This document shows, piece after piece, positions 1 through 8,698 of a DNA stretch of 64,000 nucleotides. The notes under the pieces were generated by a model. The model was not told the origin of the DNA. It was given only the letters and a program-made list of their open reading frames with translations, and did not search any database. Position 1 is the stretch's first letter, and the number at the start of each line of letters is the position of its first letter. This stretch comes from Mesobacillus harenae (lineage in GTDB: Bacteria > Bacillota > Bacilli > Bacillales > Cytobacillaceae). The position numbers were made by a program, and so were the translations under genes. Location of the stretch: assembly GCF_013343715.1 (NCBI RefSeq), contig NZ_JABUNR010000009.1, forward strand, positions 161,814 through 225,813, read 5' to 3'.

Positions 1-873
1 CCCTCCGAATGACTGTGTTATATTTTGAACGATATTTATCAATTGAGCCTTAATCCGTTCTCTAGTTTCATATGTAACAGCCCGGGTTGTTCCCTCAAGC
101 GTTACACGTTCTGCCACAACATTGTTGGCTGTTCCCCCAGCTATCTTCCCTATATGAATAACGACAGGTTCAACAGGGTTGTTAAATTTCGTTACTATCG
201 CTGGAATCGCTTGAAGAACTTGAGCACTTATTGCAATAGCGTCAATTGCCTGATGCGGTCTGGCACTATGCCCACCCATTCCCTCAATTTCAATTATAAA
301 ATCATCACAGGAGGCAGTTATGGCCCCGTATCTAATCCCGATTGTTCCGTGTGGCAGATGGGGCCATAAATGAAGGGCCAACATCGCGTCTAAATTGGGA
401 TTATCTAAAACTCCTTGCTCGATCAGTTTCGCAGCTGCACCGTCTGCTTCTTCCCCCGGCTGGAAAATACACCGCACTCGCCCATTCAAATTTTTTCTTT
501 GATTATAAAGCTGGTACACTGTTCCGAGTAATATTGCCGTATGTCCATCATGGCCGCACCCATGCATAATTCCTGGATGGCAAGAAGCAAATGGGAGCCC
601 AGTTTTTTCTTGGATCGGCAGTGCATCGATGTCTGCTCTAATCCCTATATGAGGTCCACTCCCCATTTCTCCTATAATATCTACGACAATTCCTGTCTCA
701 CAAATTCGATTAAAAGGAATCCCCCATTCACTCAAACATTTACCAATATATTCTGACGTTTTGAATTCCTCAAAAGAAAGTTCAGGATATTTATGAAGAT
801 GTTTTCGTATCTCAAGGAGTTTTGCTTTCAGCTCACTCTTTACTTGGATTTCTATTGGGTTGATTAAACTCAA
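1..873 (-). CDS. M20 family amidohydrolase, C-terminus beyond window
   Basis: Partial gene of 291 visible codons without a stop, running off the left edge. It starts at TTG 873, with GGAGG nine bases upstream; no ATG lies near. Residues fit the M20D amidohydrolases (hippurate, N-acyl-amino-acid or IAA-amide hydrolases): an HKYPELSFEE N-terminus, GIRADIDALP, the metal-site run MHGCGHDGHTAILLG, FQPGEEADGA and the lid-domain GMGGHSARPH. These enzymes cleave the amide bond of N-acyl amino acids in the cytosol with two metal ions. It is the last visible gene of a three-gene operon behind the amidohydrolase and the permease (35-base gap), so the operon probably imports and deacylates an amide. The exact substrate cannot be told. 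Confidence 0.9.
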   Translation of the reverse strand, partial: MSLINPIEIQVKSELKAKLLEIRKHLHKYPELSFEEFKTSEYIGKCLSEWGIPFNRICETGIVVDIIGEMGSGPHIGIRADIDALPIQEKTGLPFASCHPGIMHGCGHDGHTAILLGTVYQLYNQRKNLNGRVRCIFQPGEEADGAAAKLIEQGVLDNPNLDAMLALHLWPHLPHGTIGIRYGAITASCDDFIIEIEGMGGHSARPHQAIDAIAISAQVLQAIPAIVTKFNNPVEPVVIHIGKIAGGTANNVVAERVTLEGTTRAVTYETRERIKAQLINIVQNITQSFGG

Positions 874-908
874 AGAACAATGCCTCCTTTTTAAAGTAAT
901 GAATTATA

Positions 909-2273
909 TTACAGTTGTGTATCTTTACCGGATGACTGCGAAATTTCCTTATTCCTATTAAATATTCTGAATAGAACGTAAAGACCGATCATCCATATTG
1001 CACCTCTAACAAGAGTCATTGGAGAGCCTACAAAAGTACCATAGAATACTATTCCAATACCAATTAATCCTAATATTGGAAAAAGCGGATAAAGAGGCTG
1101 ATTCCATGGCAGGCTTAGGACTTCCTGAAGATTGTTTTTTCGATAGAGAATCCCAGCAATCAATGCTAAAGTCCAGGATACTAGCCAAGCAAGCACAAGT
1201 TGTGTAGAAAGCTCTACATATAAGAAATCAGGATTTACTGATCCCAAGATCACTAATCCAACTGAGATAGCCCAAACAGTGATAATTCCGTACACTGGAG
1301 TACCAGTTTTAGGATGGATATATCCCAAGAAGGCAGGCAAATAACCACTTCTGGCTTGAGCATAAAGAATACGGGAAGCAGCATATAATGTTCCCATTAG
1401 AATACAAGTAGCGGCCGCTATCCAAGCTGTCATATTCATTACATAAGCTCCAGCAATTCCAAAGATTATTCCAGCTGCCTCAGTGAAAGGTGAACTATCC
1501 ATCGTAATTTGATCCCATGGAATGAGACCTTGCAAAACAATTTGTGCAGCTGAATATAAAATTAAAAATGTTACACTTGACCAAATCAACGCCTTTGGCA
1601 AGTCCTTTGGATTTTTAACTTCACCTCCGGCAGTTGCTAATGTAACTGCTCCTAAATAAGCATAAGTGCCCAGTGGGACAGCAGCCCAAAACCCATCAAT
1701 CCCGTGTGGTAAAAAAGGTGTAAAATTATTAAAGTCAATATCTTTAAATCCGATTATTGAGAAAAGTGCCATCACAAGAGTCATGATAACAACCAATAAT
1801 AGCTGAGTTTTAGCTGTTATTTCTGCTCCAAGTATATTTAATAAGGCAAAAATAGAAATGAAGATTACTGCAAACAATACTGGCCAAAAATCTCCCTCTA
1901 GACCTGGAAAGAACCACATCGTTATTGATCCCAATGCAAGACCAACACTCCCGCCTGCGATTACCCATCCTGCAGCAAAAGTGAAACCGGCCAAGAAGCC
2001 CCACCATCTACCCATGAAACGTTCCACCCATAAAGACATTGCCCCAGCACTAGGCATACCTACGGCTAACTCCGCGAGTGCAACCATTAAAAATAACTGA
2101 GAAAGCCCTGCTACTCCATAGGCCAAAATCGCACCAGGTCCAGCGATAGCAATTCCCTGTCCCATTAGCAGGAAGATCCCATCTCCAATAACAGCTCCAA
2201 CTCCTAATGCCCAAATGTGCCAATAACCTAGCTTTCTCTGAGGCTCAAGCCCTAACTGGTTAACTTTACTCAT
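909..2273 (-). CDS. APC superfamily amino acid permease
   Basis: Integral membrane transporter of 454 residues with about 12 hydrophobic segments. The N-terminal GVGAVIGDGIFLLMGQG matches the first-helix motif of amino acid/polyamine/organocation (APC) permeases, where unwound glycines bind the substrate carboxylate and amine. An upstream in-frame ATG at 2348 would overlap the preceding gene; the start at 2273 follows GGGGGAGAAGGT and gives the usual short cytosolic N-terminus. It sits 13 bases after the amidohydrolase and before the M20 enzyme, in the sigma-54 operon. It probably imports an amino acid, amine or N-acylated derivative used by its neighbours. Specificity cannot be read from sequence. 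Confidence 0.9.
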   Translation of the reverse strand: MSKVNQLGLEPQRKLGYWHIWALGVGAVIGDGIFLLMGQGIAIAGPGAILAYGVAGLSQLFLMVALAELAVGMPSAGAMSLWVERFMGRWWGFLAGFTFAAGWVIAGGSVGLALGSITMWFFPGLEGDFWPVLFAVIFISIFALLNILGAEITAKTQLLLVVIMTLVMALFSIIGFKDIDFNNFTPFLPHGIDGFWAAVPLGTYAYLGAVTLATAGGEVKNPKDLPKALIWSSVTFLILYSAAQIVLQGLIPWDQITMDSSPFTEAAGIIFGIAGAYVMNMTAWIAAATCILMGTLYAASRILYAQARSGYLPAFLGYIHPKTGTPVYGIITVWAISVGLVILGSVNPDFLYVELSTQLVLAWLVSWTLALIAGILYRKNNLQEVLSLPWNQPLYPLFPILGLIGIGIVFYGTFVGSPMTLVRGAIWMIGLYVLFRIFNRNKEISQSSGKDTQL

Positions 2274-2286
2274 ACCTTCTCCCCCT

Positions 2287-3441
2287 CTATAAATGTTCCT
2301 GATAAACATTTTCAAAATTGCGATAAAGTGCCATTTCTCCAATAGCACGTGCCATCTCTAAATCCATATATTCTGATTTAACCCAGGAACTTAGAACATC
2401 TTCAAAACATTCCTTGAATAAGTGCACACCAAGCCAGTTCATTTCTGGCATAGTAAAAGCATCTGATCCATACATTACCTTATCAAATGGCGCAAATTCG
2501 TAGACTTGAGACAAGATTCGCTTGACCCCATGCCCACTAAAAGGGTTTTGTAATGAAATATCCATATATACATTTGGCAGTATGCTGACTATGAAGGCTG
2601 CTTCTTCCACCCACGGATATCCTCCATGTACAAGGTGAACCTTAGTGTCTTGGTATTTTTTATCCCGAAGCATATCCAACAAGAAACTAGGACTAGCTTT
2701 CGGAAGGACCACTTCCCCATCTCCAATACCAGTATGAATATGCATCACTTTGTTTGCTGTTGTGCATTCCTCCATCGCTATATGCAGACAATAATCTCTC
2801 AGCATCTTCACTTTTGATCTATCATCCACTTTAAATTCCTCGTACTGCATAGAAGCACCTTGGTTATCCATTGGCATAATATCCAGCCCGCTTCGATAGG
2901 CAATAATGGATTTTAGCCCTACCACTCCTTCTCTTTTTAGAGCAAGCTTGAGATCTAATCGGTATTGATCTATGAACTCACCAAAGTTTTCGGATTCTTT
3001 GGCCAAACGAATCATTACTGGCTCGATACGATAAATCTCCCAAATCCTCGCACCACATAATTCCGCATATTCCTGTTTTTTCAGCATGGGTGTTGGATAA
3101 CCAAAATCAGCCACTACTCCTGTTAAATTTGCATCCTGAAAAAGGTTTTTTGTGTACTTTTGAAAATCCTTAGCTCTCTCGTTTCGATGTTCAACTACAG
3201 CTTCAAGGCTTGGTTTGCATGATAAATACTTTGCTAAACGCTGAATTAGGATTTGGACCCACATATTGCTCCCTGGATAGGGTTGGTTGTTTACCAGCCT
3301 GTAGTTGGCGGGAATTTTATTTGGAATCACTGCGAGAGATAGTTTTTTCACGAACTCTTCCTGGGTGTATGGTTCAGGATTAGCTACGTATGGATGAGCA
3401 TGGACATCAATAGCTTGGCAGTCTTGTAATGAAACCTTCAT
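2287..3441 (-). CDS. Amidohydrolase family protein (amidohydrolase 2, FluG-N-like)
   Basis: Cytosolic metal-dependent hydrolase of 384 residues. The N-terminal DVHAHPY gives the HxH metal pair of the amidohydrolase TIM barrel; further candidate metal and catalytic positions are HIHTGIGDGE, LVHGGYPWVEE and MYGSDAFTMPE (conserved late Asp). The fold resembles the amidohydrolase 2 group, including the N-terminal half of FluG-type proteins. The start at 3441 follows AGGAGGGG; an upstream codon at 3489 lies inside the sigma-54 promoter and is unlikely. It is the first gene of the operon that continues with the permease and the M20 enzyme. It probably hydrolyses an amide or related C-N bond of the imported compound; this is inferred from context. 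Confidence 0.85.
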   Translation of the reverse strand: MKVSLQDCQAIDVHAHPYVANPEPYTQEEFVKKLSLAVIPNKIPANYRLVNNQPYPGSNMWVQILIQRLAKYLSCKPSLEAVVEHRNERAKDFQKYTKNLFQDANLTGVVADFGYPTPMLKKQEYAELCGARIWEIYRIEPVMIRLAKESENFGEFIDQYRLDLKLALKREGVVGLKSIIAYRSGLDIMPMDNQGASMQYEEFKVDDRSKVKMLRDYCLHIAMEECTTANKVMHIHTGIGDGEVVLPKASPSFLLDMLRDKKYQDTKVHLVHGGYPWVEEAAFIVSILPNVYMDISLQNPFSGHGVKRILSQVYEFAPFDKVMYGSDAFTMPEMNWLGVHLFKECFEDVLSSWVKSEYMDLEMARAIGEMALYRNFENVYQEHL

Positions 3442-3472
3442 TTTACCCCTCCTTTTTGTTTTTTTTACAAGA

Positions 3473-3488
3473 TGCAAAAAACGTGCCA
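3473..3488 (-). promoter_or_regulatory. Sigma-54 (-24/-12) promoter of the amidohydrolase operon
   Basis: On the minus strand the sequence reads TGGCAC, five bases (GTTTT), then TTGCA, an exact match to the -24/-12 consensus. The expected start near 3463 lies about 20 bases before the first gene's ATG at 3441. A divergent sigma-54 activator starts 249 bases away. A partial inverted repeat around GCTAGC (about 3585-3605), 120-140 bases upstream of the start site, is a possible but weak activator site. Confidence 0.85.
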
Positions 3489-3736
3489 AGTATTCAGAAT
3501 TTGCCCACTGTTAAAAAAACCCTTCATTTCTAACAATTTAGGGATGAAAATATGGTTGTGAACATCACATCTTAGACAAAAATTTTTCGCTAGCAAATTT
3601 TTTTTCGTATTAAATTTGTCATATTACTTGTAGTTTTGGAAAAGAAAAACTATTATTCTTAATATAAATAAAACTTTTTGAATATTATGAATCGGTACTG
3701 AAAAAATATTTGCTTCATATAAATTAATTTTAGGCG

Positions 3737-5506
3737 GTGATTGTTATTCAAACGCTATCAGAACTTCCCTTAATAAAAATATGGAACTACTCCTTTGACT
3801 CTATGATTCTTATAGATGAGGGAGGAGCTATTCTCTCGCTTAACCGCCCTGCCACTCGACTATTTTTAGGAAGCCCTCAAGGACTAATAGGTTCCCCCAT
3901 TTATGAATTCATTCCTTCGGAGGACTTTAATAAAAGCCTTCAGAAAAAGGATATAACAGGGATATCCATTTCAATAGGAACAAAGCAGCTTATCGGAAAT
4001 ATTTCTTTTTTTGAAACCGAAAACTTTAAGGGATATTACTTGCTCATACTTAAAGACATCACACAAACCCAGCAGCTGAATCTACAAATTCAAGAAATGA
4101 ATAAAACTAGGCAATTATATGACGTAATCCTTGATCAGGTTAATGATGGAATATGTGTTATCGATGAACATGGATTTATCCTTTTTTATAATCGGACCGC
4201 CGGTGAATTAGACACATTGGAACCAGATGCTGTTAAAAACAAGAGAGCACAAGACATTTGGAACTTAGAAGAGAATACTAGTACACTGCTGACCTCCTTA
4301 AAAACAGGGCGCACACTTAATCACCGGGAAACCCACTTCTCATCAAATGGTCAGGCTATTACTGTTTTGGCTCGAACCACTCCTTTATTCCTAGGGGGAC
4401 ATAAAGCTGGCGCTATAGAAATTTCTAGGAATATCAGCAAGGAAAAGAAGCTGACAGAAACCATTATGGATCTTCAAAAGCAAAGTAAAAACGACTCCCT
4501 TCCTACCTCTGCCATTTCCTCGGTAAAAAATAATACGAGGTTCCGGTTTGAAAATATCATTTTTTCTAGCAGAGAAATGGGCCATACCGTTGAACAAGCC
4601 CGCCGTTCAGCGAGGTCTAGTTCGAACATTTTAATTTCAGGTGAGACTGGAACAGGTAAGGAGTTATTTGCTCAAAGCATTCATAATGAAAGTCCTAGAA
4701 AAAATAAACCGTTTATCGCCCAAAATTGTGCTGCTCTTCCTGAATCATTACTGGAAAGTCTCCTATTTGGAACTACTTCGGGGAGCTTCACAGGGGCCGT
4801 TGATCGACCGGGGCTGTTTGAGCAGGCACATGGGGGAACGCTTTTGCTCGATGAAATTAATTCAATGAGCACAAACCTTCAGGCAAAATTATTACGTGTA
4901 CTGCAAGAAAGGACTATTCAAAGACTTGGTTCATCAAAACTAATAGAGAATGATGTCAGAGTAATTGCTACAACAAACGAGGAACCTCTTAACGCAATTT
5001 CCAATGGTCGACTTCGGGAAGATTTATTTTATCGCTTAGGCGTCGTAAACTTGGTGATCCCTCCACTTAGATATCGTAAAGATGATATTCGCGTATTGGT
5101 CGACCATTTTATTGCCAAACATGCTAAAGCCTTGGATGTAAATGTACACGGACTAGAAAAGGATGTTTATCAATTTTTTATGAACTATCATTGGCCTGGA
5201 AATGTCCGTCAACTGGAACATATTATAGAAGGATGCTTAAACCTTGTTTATGAGGAAGAAGAGATTAGCTATGATCACCTCCCTTCAATGCTGAAAAATA
5301 ATATAGTACAACAGGAATTGATAGCGGATGACTTACGATCAACGAAGCAAACAGGTACCTTACCCGAGGAATTAGAGAAACTCGAGCGCAAGATGATCAC
5401 CCAAACATTAAAGAATACTTTTGGTAATATTACTAAAGCCGGTGAGGAGCTTGGGATCTCTAGACAGAATCTCAATTATAAAATCAAAAAACTCCAAATC
5501 TATTAA
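3737..5506 (+). CDS. Sigma-54-dependent transcriptional activator, RocR-like, with two PAS domains
   Basis: Cytosolic enhancer-binding protein of 589 residues. Order: PAS-like domain (about 10-110), second PAS (about 125-235), AAA+ domain (about 270-500) and a Fis-type helix-turn-helix at the C-terminus (GNITKAGEELGISRQNLNYK). The AAA+ part has Walker A GETGTGKE at 302-309 and the sigma-54 contact loop GSFTGA at 349-354, the GAFTGA variant seen in RocR relatives. The PAS domains suggest it senses a small molecule. The GTG start at 3737 has only a weak ribosome site, so the exact start is uncertain. It is divergent from the operon with the consensus sigma-54 promoter, its obvious target, and is followed after 12 bases by an aminotransferase. 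Confidence 0.93.
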   Translation: MIVIQTLSELPLIKIWNYSFDSMILIDEGGAILSLNRPATRLFLGSPQGLIGSPIYEFIPSEDFNKSLQKKDITGISISIGTKQLIGNISFFETENFKGYYLLILKDITQTQQLNLQIQEMNKTRQLYDVILDQVNDGICVIDEHGFILFYNRTAGELDTLEPDAVKNKRAQDIWNLEENTSTLLTSLKTGRTLNHRETHFSSNGQAITVLARTTPLFLGGHKAGAIEISRNISKEKKLTETIMDLQKQSKNDSLPTSAISSVKNNTRFRFENIIFSSREMGHTVEQARRSARSSSNILISGETGTGKELFAQSIHNESPRKNKPFIAQNCAALPESLLESLLFGTTSGSFTGAVDRPGLFEQAHGGTLLLDEINSMSTNLQAKLLRVLQERTIQRLGSSKLIENDVRVIATTNEEPLNAISNGRLREDLFYRLGVVNLVIPPLRYRKDDIRVLVDHFIAKHAKALDVNVHGLEKDVYQFFMNYHWPGNVRQLEHIIEGCLNLVYEEEEISYDHLPSMLKNNIVQQELIADDLRSTKQTGTLPEELEKLERKMITQTLKNTFGNITKAGEELGISRQNLNYKIKKLQIY

Positions 5507-5518
5507 GGGGGAAATGAT

Positions 5519-6847
5519 TTGTCATCAAAATTTCTGCAAACAGAAGATGAAGTAATTGCCAATGCTTTAAAGATTCGGTTTTATCCTATTTCAGTTAAAT
5601 CTGCTTATGGAACACAAATTAAGGATGAGAATGGAAAGGATTATCTAGATTTAACAGCAGGATGGGCTGTGGCGGGAATTGGTTATGGCCATCCAAAGGT
5701 TAGTAATAGGATTAAGGAGCAGTATGATTCTTTATCATTTACTTCACAGTTATCTGCCCCTGAGCCAACATTAGTGTCCCTTGCGAAGAAACTTATTGAG
5801 GTAACCCCTGGTCAATTTCAGAAAAAGGTATGGTTCGGTCATTCAGGTTCGGATGCAAATGACTGTATTGCTAAACTAGTTCCACTTGAAAAGAATCGGG
5901 CCAGAATGATTTCTTTTATGGGTTCCTATCATGGTCAGACAATGGGATCGCTTTCTTTATCAGGTCACCCTGCCCAATCCAAATTTATTGGCAGTGGTAA
6001 CGTGATCAAAATTCCTTATCCTAATCCATATCGTCCCCCTTTTGGAGAAACAACAAATCTAACTGATCAGGTCATTCAATTTTTAGAACAAGAAGTTTTT
6101 AAAACTATATGCCCAGCGGAGGATACTGCAGGCATTTTGGTCGAGGGAATACAAAGTGATGGGGGGCTCATTGTTCCCCCTGATGATTTTTTTCCACGTC
6201 TTCAAAAAACATGCAAACAAAATAATATTAGCCTAATATTCGATGAAGTTAAAGTTGGCTTGGGAAGGACTGGTGAATGGTTTTCGTTTGACCACTATAA
6301 TGTTGTGCCTGACGCGGTTGTATTAAGTAAGTCACTTGGAGGCGGATTACCGATAAGTGCTGTTGTAGCCAGACAAGAGATTCTTGATGTTGGAACAGGT
6401 ATTCATATGTTTACTGCAAGTGGAAATCCAGTTAGCGCTTCAGCATCGTTGGAAACTCTTAATATTATTGAAGAAGAAAATCTAATAGAGAATTCAAAAG
6501 TAAATGGAGATTATTTCATTTCTCTTTTAAAGGAACTGCAAAAAAAATATGAGCTGATTGGTGACGTAAGGGGCAAAGGTTTAGCTATAGGAGTAGAACT
6601 TGTAACAGATAGGATTTCTAAAACCCCTGCTGCCAGACAGACTGCGGCTGTCTGTTATCGCTGTTTTGAGCTGGGCCTGCTGGTCTTTTATGTTGGTATT
6701 CACAGCAACGTTATAGAGATTACACCCCCGCTTATTATTACTAAACAAGAAATTGATTTGGCAATTTCGATCCTTGACCAAGCTTTTTCAGATCTTCAAG
6801 ATAAAAAGATAAATATGGACCTCGTTGATAAATATGCTGGGTGGTAA
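5519..6847 (+). CDS. Class III PLP-dependent aminotransferase
   Basis: Aspartate aminotransferase fold enzyme of 442 residues, cytosolic. Visible PLP features are GHSGSDAND (phosphate cup), IFDEVKVGLGRTG with the pyridine-binding Asp at 242, and SKSLGGGLP with the Schiff-base Lys at 271. This pattern resembles the branch with 2,2-dialkylglycine decarboxylase and omega-amino acid aminotransferases. The TTG start at 5519 is preceded by AAGGGGGAAATGAT; the ATG at 5514 is out of frame and soon hits a stop. It lies 12 bases after the sigma-54 activator and is probably co-transcribed with it, so it may transaminate the amine released by the divergent operon. The substrate is not known. Confidence 0.9.
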   Translation: MSSKFLQTEDEVIANALKIRFYPISVKSAYGTQIKDENGKDYLDLTAGWAVAGIGYGHPKVSNRIKEQYDSLSFTSQLSAPEPTLVSLAKKLIEVTPGQFQKKVWFGHSGSDANDCIAKLVPLEKNRARMISFMGSYHGQTMGSLSLSGHPAQSKFIGSGNVIKIPYPNPYRPPFGETTNLTDQVIQFLEQEVFKTICPAEDTAGILVEGIQSDGGLIVPPDDFFPRLQKTCKQNNISLIFDEVKVGLGRTGEWFSFDHYNVVPDAVVLSKSLGGGLPISAVVARQEILDVGTGIHMFTASGNPVSASASLETLNIIEEENLIENSKVNGDYFISLLKELQKKYELIGDVRGKGLAIGVELVTDRISKTPAARQTAAVCYRCFELGLLVFYVGIHSNVIEITPPLIITKQEIDLAISILDQAFSDLQDKKINMDLVDKYAGW

Positions 6848-6914
6848 CAGAACTATACAATTCCTATTTTTTCATAGAAAGCAGGTATGTTTGCCTTCCT
6901 TCTTGAATATATAA

Positions 6915-6928
6915 TGTAATCGCTTTCA
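6915..6928 (+). promoter_or_regulatory. Catabolite-responsive element (cre) before the esterase gene
   Basis: TGTAATCGCTTTCA matches the CcpA cre consensus TGWAANCGNTNWCA at every position. It overlaps the end of a TATAAT-like -10 (6910-6915) and the expected transcription start, 25 bases before the start codon. This position normally gives glucose repression. Confidence 0.75.
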
Positions 6929-6952
6929 CTATATATTAGGAGGTAATGCAGA

Positions 6953-7867
6953 TTGGCTAGTGAAGAGAGTTTGATAGCTCGGAAACGTTTGATAGAACAT
7001 GTTGCTTCACAGAAACCTGGTGGGACTCTAGAAGATGCACGACAGGGTCTCGAGACACTAATGAGCACTTTTCCTGTTGCGCAAGACATTAAAGTGGAAA
7101 ATCTTTTAGTTGAGGGAATGCCTGCTGAGTGGGTTGTTGCTCCGAATGCTGTTGAAGATCGAGTATTTCTTTATCTTCACGGAGGCGCCTACATTATGGG
7201 GAATTGCAATACACACAGGGACTTGGCTTCGAAACTATCCCGTGCGACAGCTTCTCATGTATTAGTAGTTGAATATCGCCTCGCTCCAGAGCATCCCTTC
7301 CCTGCTGGAATAGAAGATGCCGTTACTGCTTATCGCTGGTTAATTTCTGCGGGTGTCTCAGCCGAGAAAATTATTGTAGGCGGAGACTCAGCTGGCGGAG
7401 GTCTAACTCTTGCTTTGCTTCAATCCTTAAGGGAAGCTGGTGAAAGTTTACCTGCCTTAACAGTTCTGCTTTCACCATGGACAGACATGGAAGGAACGGG
7501 AGAATCAATGGAATCACGTGCAGCCGCTGATCCTTGGCTCAACCCATTAGAAACCCGCGGAGCACCTGTACTCTATTTAGGAGAAACTGACCCTCGCAAT
7601 GCTTTGGTCTCTCCCATTCACGCAGACTTATCGGGCCTACCACCGATGATTGTCCATGTTGGCAATGATGAAATTCTATTAGATGATTCAGTTCGCCTTG
7701 TGACTAGGGCCAGAGATGCTGGTGTTGATGCAACTTTAAAAGTTTGGGAAGGCATGTGGCATGTATTCCAACAATTCGGAACACCTGAATCAGCCAATTC
7801 ACTTGAGGAAATTGGCCAATTTGTTCAGCAAAGACTTGCTGCAAATTCTGCTTCACCGGCAAAATAA
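6953..7867 (+). CDS. Alpha/beta hydrolase (esterase, hormone-sensitive lipase family)
   Basis: Predicted cytosolic carboxylesterase of 304 residues. The family signature is complete: oxyanion-hole motif HGGAYIMGN (about residue 75), nucleophile elbow GDSAGGG (about 144-150), acidic residue in GNDEILLDD and the catalytic His in GMWHVFQ near the C-terminus. Such enzymes hydrolyse short- to medium-chain acyl esters. The TTG start at 6953 follows AGGAGG by nine bases. The gene is monocistronic, with a hairpin terminator after its stop. A perfect cre box over the promoter predicts CcpA repression, which fits use of alternative carbon esters. The natural substrate cannot be told. Confidence 0.92.
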   Translation: MASEESLIARKRLIEHVASQKPGGTLEDARQGLETLMSTFPVAQDIKVENLLVEGMPAEWVVAPNAVEDRVFLYLHGGAYIMGNCNTHRDLASKLSRATASHVLVVEYRLAPEHPFPAGIEDAVTAYRWLISAGVSAEKIIVGGDSAGGGLTLALLQSLREAGESLPALTVLLSPWTDMEGTGESMESRAAADPWLNPLETRGAPVLYLGETDPRNALVSPIHADLSGLPPMIVHVGNDEILLDDSVRLVTRARDAGVDATLKVWEGMWHVFQQFGTPESANSLEEIGQFVQQRLAANSASPAK

Positions 7868-7900
7868 TAAAGATTACCTGTAATCGTTAAAACGTTTAAG

Positions 7901-7935
7901 CCCTGATCCTAAATCTGGAACAGGGTTTTATTTTT
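7901..7935 (+). terminator. Rho-independent terminator of the esterase gene
   Basis: CCCTGATCC and GGAACAGGG form a stem with one A/A mismatch, followed by TTTTATTTTT. Confidence 0.75.
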
Positions 7936-7942
7936 AGAACAC

Positions 7943-7975
7943 AAAAAAAAGGCTCTCAGAGAGAGCCTTTTTGTA
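7943..7975 (-). terminator. Terminator of the cold-shock gene (can act both ways)
   Basis: GGCTCTC, loop AGA, GAGAGCC, flanked by A8 on one side and T5 on the other. On the minus strand it follows the csp stop codon within about 20 bases. Confidence 0.85.
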
Positions 7976-7988
7976 AGTTTAGGTTTAA

Positions 7989-8189
7989 TTATGCTTTTTG
8001 AACGTTAGTAGCTTGGGGTCCACGTTGGCCTTGTTCTACTTCAAAAGTTACTTCTTGACCTTCGTCTAATGACTTGAAGCCTTCGCTTTGGATAGCTGAG
8101 AAGTGAACGAATACGTCGTCTCCGCCTTCGCGCTCGATGAATCCGAATCCTTTTTCTGCGTTAAACCATTTTACTTTACCTTGTTCCAT
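7989..8189 (-). CDS. Cold-shock protein, CspA/CspB family
   Basis: Small single-domain RNA chaperone of 66 residues, the usual Bacillus Csp length. Both RNA-binding motifs are present: RNP1 KGFGFIE and RNP2 VFVHFSAI, on the five-strand OB fold starting [10 protein letters not shown]. It binds single-stranded RNA in the cytosol and keeps it unfolded in the cold and during growth changes. The ATG at 8189 follows GAGGAGG by eight bases; an in-frame codon 30 bases upstream adds residues not seen in the family. It is monocistronic with a clear terminator. The A/T-rich region upstream probably holds its long leader. Confidence 0.95.
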   Translation of the reverse strand: MEQGKVKWFNAEKGFGFIEREGGDDVFVHFSAIQSEGFKSLDEGQEVTFEVEQGQRGPQATNVQKA

Positions 8190-8698
8190 GTGTGTTTCCT
8201 CCTCGTGTGCTATGCACACATTGTGTTACTATCCTTGCTTACATCTTCAAGTCAGAAAGTTTTAACCACTTTTACAACCTTGCCGAACAAACAAAAATAA
8301 TTCTTCTTTAGAATAACAGAACAAATTCATTAACGCAATAGGTCTTTTGTCCTATATGAACAATAAGCCACCATCCATTTAATTTTCTGCCTATTATTAA
8401 ATAATAAAATGCCTTAATGTCTATGTTTTAACAGGTTACTTAAATGCTCACGTATTCAACAGAAAAAGTCTATGCTGGCTTCAGCCTATTTTTTCAGCAA
8501 ATTTTATAATTTCAACGTCATGACTTTGAGATCAACAGAATATTTTATATTTAAATAATACTTCTTTCATTTATCGAGTTAAAGAACCCTCCTTTGTAAC
8601 CAGGTAGGGTTCTAATCATTTAAAAGTTAGGAACCAAAATATCATAGTTCATTGGCGTTCATTTTTAAATTCTTTAGTCAGCAGAATCCTCTGATATT
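8190..8698. other. Intergenic region upstream of csp
   Basis: About 500 bases without a supported gene. It should contain the promoter and untranslated leader of the cold-shock gene (minus strand). A weak stem-loop at 8583-8613 lies beyond the oxidoreductase stop. I see no RNA gene or conserved ORF here. Confidence 0.6.
8583..8613 (-). terminator. Probable terminator of the oxidoreductase gene
   Basis: AGAACCCT and AGGGTTCT form an 8-bp stem, but the following run on the minus strand is only TTTAA, so it is a weak call. Confidence 0.45.

Noticed and set aside
25..756. Three overlapping plus-strand ORFs at the left edge
   Set aside because: They are antisense to a continuous M20 amidohydrolase frame with clear family motifs on the minus strand.
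3585..3605. GCTAGC-centred inverted repeat as the sigma-54 activator site
   Set aside because: Symmetry is poor once the A/T runs are discounted. The distance fits, so it is only mentioned with the promoter and not listed as a site.
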